Shown: positions 13,969-15,488 of the stretch, one piece after another
How the letters are laid out: every line of letters begins with the position of its first letter
How positions within the stretch are numbered: position 1 is the stretch's first letter
The notes under the pieces: generated by a model
Told to the model about the DNA's origin: nothing
Database searches by the model: none
Seen by the model: only the letters and a program-made list of their open reading frames with translations
Translations under genes and position numbers: made by a program
Source: Rhodobiaceae bacterium UBA7378
GTDB lineage: Bacteria > Pseudomonadota > Alphaproteobacteria > RS24
Length of the DNA stretch: 15,488 bases
Assembly: GCA_002469805.1 (NCBI GenBank)
Contig: DKNW01000011.1
Span: forward strand, 1-15,488
Reading direction: 5' to 3'

Positions 13969-15372
13969 TTATAGGCCATGAAATGCTTCAAGCGCACGTT
14001 CGCGTGCCAATTCGTGTTTAACGATGGGTGCAGGGTAGGTGACGTTTAACTCAATGCCAGCATCAGCCAGCGTTTCGGGCGTCGCTTCCCACGGGGCAAA
14101 TAGCAATTTACCGGAAAGCTGATGTAGTTCGGGGGCATAGGTTTTTGTGTAAACGCCGTCCGCATCAAACTTTTGACCCTGAATAATTGGGTTGAAAATA
14201 CGGAAATACGGCGCAGCGTCTGCGCCGCATCCAGCTGTCCACTGCCAGCCAGCCACATTATTTGCGGGGTCGGCATCAGCTAGACACTCCCAGAACCAGT
14301 TTTCGCCAGCGCGCCAGTCGATGAGCAGGTGTTTGGTCAAGAACGAGGCCGCAATCATGCGTGTGCGGTTATGCATATAGCCGGTGCATGCCAGTTCCCG
14401 CATGCCAGCATCGACAATTGGATATCCGGTTTCACCACGTTTCCATGCTTCCAGATCATCCGGCGCATCGCGCCACGGGAAAGCGTCAAACTTACTTTGC
14501 AGACAGGTGTCTTGCATATCGGGATAGTGATAGAGGAGGTAATAGGAAAATTCGCGCCAGCCAACTTCTGCCAAAAACTTACGTCCATCGCGCGTTTCGT
14601 GGCGGTCATCGCCCAACGCGGCGTAAATGCGCTGCGGGCTTATTTCACCCCAGCGCAGATGTGGCGATAGACGCGATGTCGTTACGCCACCAGGAATGTC
14701 ACGATTATCGGCATACCCGATCAGGCTGTTTTCGAGAAAATTATCTAGCATTTTCAGCGCACCCGCTTCGCCGGGGTGCCAAAGCGTATCCATTTCGGGC
14801 GACGGCGTAGGCCCCGCATCGGGCAAAGAAGAACGTTCAGGCCATTTTTCCGGCCCAATGATTCGCGGGGGCGGTGACCATCGATCGCGGGGCAAGCCAG
14901 CCTCTAGGCAGGCCTTCCAGAAGGGTGAAAATACTTTGAAGTGACTGCCGCTCTTTTTATTAGTTATCGCCCAAGGTTCGAAAAACAGGTTCCCGACATG
15001 ACCTTCGCCAAGCCGGTTAGTTTCTTTGAGCCAAGCCTTGATTTCAGTGTCACGCGCAATCGTGTCTTTTTCGTATTGCCGGTTCCAAAAAACGGCTGAA
15101 GCGTCGGTCTCAGTGACCAGTTCACGAATACAATCGCGCGCGTCGCCATGGCGATATATCAAGTCGAGACCGCGCGATTTTAAGTCGGCACAAAGAGCTG
15201 AAAGCGATTTATTCCGCCACCAAAGCGACACACGGCCTGCTGGTCTGCCATGGGCTGTGTCGTCGATAAAAACTGGAATAATGGGTGCGCCGCTTTTGAT
15301 GGCCGCCGCCAATGCCGGATTATCATTTAGTCTCAGGTCTTGGCGGAACCATACAATAGCGGGCTGTGGCAC
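13969..15372 (-). CDS. phrA: Deoxyribodipyrimidine photo-lyase (class I CPD photolyase)
   Basis: This 467-residue light-driven DNA repair flavoenzyme splits UV-induced cyclobutane pyrimidine dimers. The N-terminal antenna domain begins with AIVWFRQDLRLNDNPAL (5-21); the C-terminal FAD domain runs from about 205 onward. Key motifs are GYADNRDIPGG, SRLSPHLRWGEISP, TGYPIVDAGMRELACTGYMHNR and DAAPYFRIFNPIIQGQKFD. The electron-transfer Trp triad is present as W300, W353 and W376 (E. coli W306/W359/W382). N372, equivalent to E. coli N378 beside the flavin, is kept, favouring a repair enzyme over a cryptochrome. Length is typical. The start is a GTG at 15372 with a strong AGGAG 7 bases upstream. It heads the leftward four-gene operon. 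phrA is a known target of RpoE/ChrR-type singlet-oxygen responses in Rhodobacter. Confidence 0.92.
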   Translation of the reverse strand: MPQPAIVWFRQDLRLNDNPALAAAIKSGAPIIPVFIDDTAHGRPAGRVSLWWRNKSLSALCADLKSRGLDLIYRHGDARDCIRELVTETDASAVFWNRQYEKDTIARDTEIKAWLKETNRLGEGHVGNLFFEPWAITNKKSGSHFKVFSPFWKACLEAGLPRDRWSPPPRIIGPEKWPERSSLPDAGPTPSPEMDTLWHPGEAGALKMLDNFLENSLIGYADNRDIPGGVTTSRLSPHLRWGEISPQRIYAALGDDRHETRDGRKFLAEVGWREFSYYLLYHYPDMQDTCLQSKFDAFPWRDAPDDLEAWKRGETGYPIVDAGMRELACTGYMHNRTRMIAASFLTKHLLIDWRAGENWFWECLADADPANNVAGWQWTAGCGADAAPYFRIFNPIIQGQKFDADGVYTKTYAPELHQLSGKLLFAPWEATPETLADAGIELNVTYPAPIVKHELARERALEAFHGL

Positions 15373-15379
15373 GTGGTAA

Positions 15380-15384
15380 CTCCT
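15380..15384 (-). promoter_or_regulatory. Strong ribosome binding site deciding the photolyase GTG start
   Basis: AGGAG on the minus strand lies 7 bases before the GTG at 15372. No ATG in frame nearby would fit the conserved photolyase N-terminus, so this site fixes the start. Confidence 0.75.
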
Positions 15385-15467
15385 TTTTGTGGTTTTGTAT
15401 ACGCGCCGCGACAGATTTTGGATGCTTGACTGTATCGAATTGCAAAATTTTTGGGGTAAGAAATAAC
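15385..15467 (-). promoter_or_regulatory. tRNA / photolyase spacer, presumed photolyase operon promoter region
   Basis: About 80 A/T-rich bases lie between the tRNA 3' end and the photolyase ribosome site. They must hold either a promoter or a read-through region from the tRNA. I see no RpoE/ECF11-type TGATC -35 element and no good sigma-70 pair on the minus strand. On the plus strand TGTAT occurs at 15396-15400 (inside the palindrome GTATAC, 15397-15402) and again at 15431-15435, 35 bases apart. This weakly recalls the TGTAT-type half sites used by MerR-family light regulators (LitR/CarH), but it is too short to assert. No strong terminator is seen after the tRNA. Confidence 0.25.
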
Positions 15468-15488
15468 TGGCTCCCCGGGCCGGACTCG
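15468..15488 (-). tRNA. tRNA 3' end (probably tRNA-Asn), cut by right edge
   Basis: On the minus strand the last 21 bases of the window read as a tRNA 3' portion in the correct register. CGAGT would be positions 56-60 of the T-loop, CCGGC the 3' T-stem, CCGGGGA the 3' acceptor strand, G the discriminator base and CCA the encoded end. The implied 5' acceptor strand is TCCCCGG. A UCC-type acceptor with G73 is typical of tRNA-Asn, hence the assignment. The anticodon lies outside the window, so identity is an inference. It is transcribed in the same direction as the photolyase operon that follows. Confidence 0.7.

Noticed and set aside
13947..13997. 17-residue longer start for the amine-oxidase-like protein
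   Set aside because: It would overlap the photolyase gene and push the FAD motif away from the N-terminus; the ATG at 13946 has a better ribosome site.
14190..14810. Long plus-strand open frames opposite photolyase (and similar open frames opposite other genes)
   Set aside because: They mirror conserved coding sequence on the other strand, show no recognisable family features and have no ribosome sites.

Overview
The window reads as chromosomal DNA from an alphaproteobacterium with roughly balanced G+C (judged by eye). The main evidence is a complete general L-amino acid ABC permease operon of the alphaproteobacterial AapJQMP type, with a divergent cystathionine beta-lyase gene beside it. 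A ChrR-type cupin protein linked to photolyase, flavin amine-oxidase-like, DUF1365 and CFA-synthase-like genes points the same way. The genes are densely packed, many stops and starts overlap or touch, and no gap exceeds about 110 bases. I saw no insertion sequence, CRISPR array, rRNA or phage gene. The species cannot be named from the sequence.

Left part (1-8378), amino-acid and sulfur metabolism. The 5' end of a peptidase C26 / gamma-glutamyl-GABA hydrolase-type gene leaves the left edge on the minus strand; it is too short for a length-filtered ORF list. Divergent from it are two tandem paralogous secreted Sel1-repeat proteins (250-1521). The second overlaps the end of convergent metC (1502-2668, minus, GTG start) by 20 bases. 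A 60-base divergent gap then leads into aapJ-aapQ-aapM-aapP (2729-6834). Convergent to aapP lies a minus-strand pair, a cysteine synthase followed by a GNAT acetyltransferase (7380-8378 and 6855-7376).

Right part (8487-15372), a putative photo-oxidative-stress and membrane-lipid cassette built as two convergent arms. The rightward arm is a ChrR-like cupin protein, a secreted DUF6134 protein and a short-chain dehydrogenase. The leftward arm is a class I CPD photolyase, a flavin amine-oxidase-like protein, a DUF1365 protein and a CFA-synthase-like SAM methyltransferase. The arms meet with 7 bases between stop codons. In Rhodobacter sphaeroides and other bacteria, similar genes belong to the RpoE/ChrR singlet-oxygen or light response. 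Two features depart from the textbook version: the ChrR-like protein has lost most of its N-terminal zinc ligands and has no sigma-factor gene beside it, and the CFA-like enzyme lacks two of the bicarbonate-binding residues of true cyclopropane synthases. Together they suggest a re-wired regulator or sensor next to a lipid-methylation pathway that need not make cyclopropanes and may feed methylated-unsaturated or furan fatty acids.

The right edge cuts the 3' end of a minus-strand tRNA gene, most likely tRNA-Asn, which directly precedes the photolyase operon.
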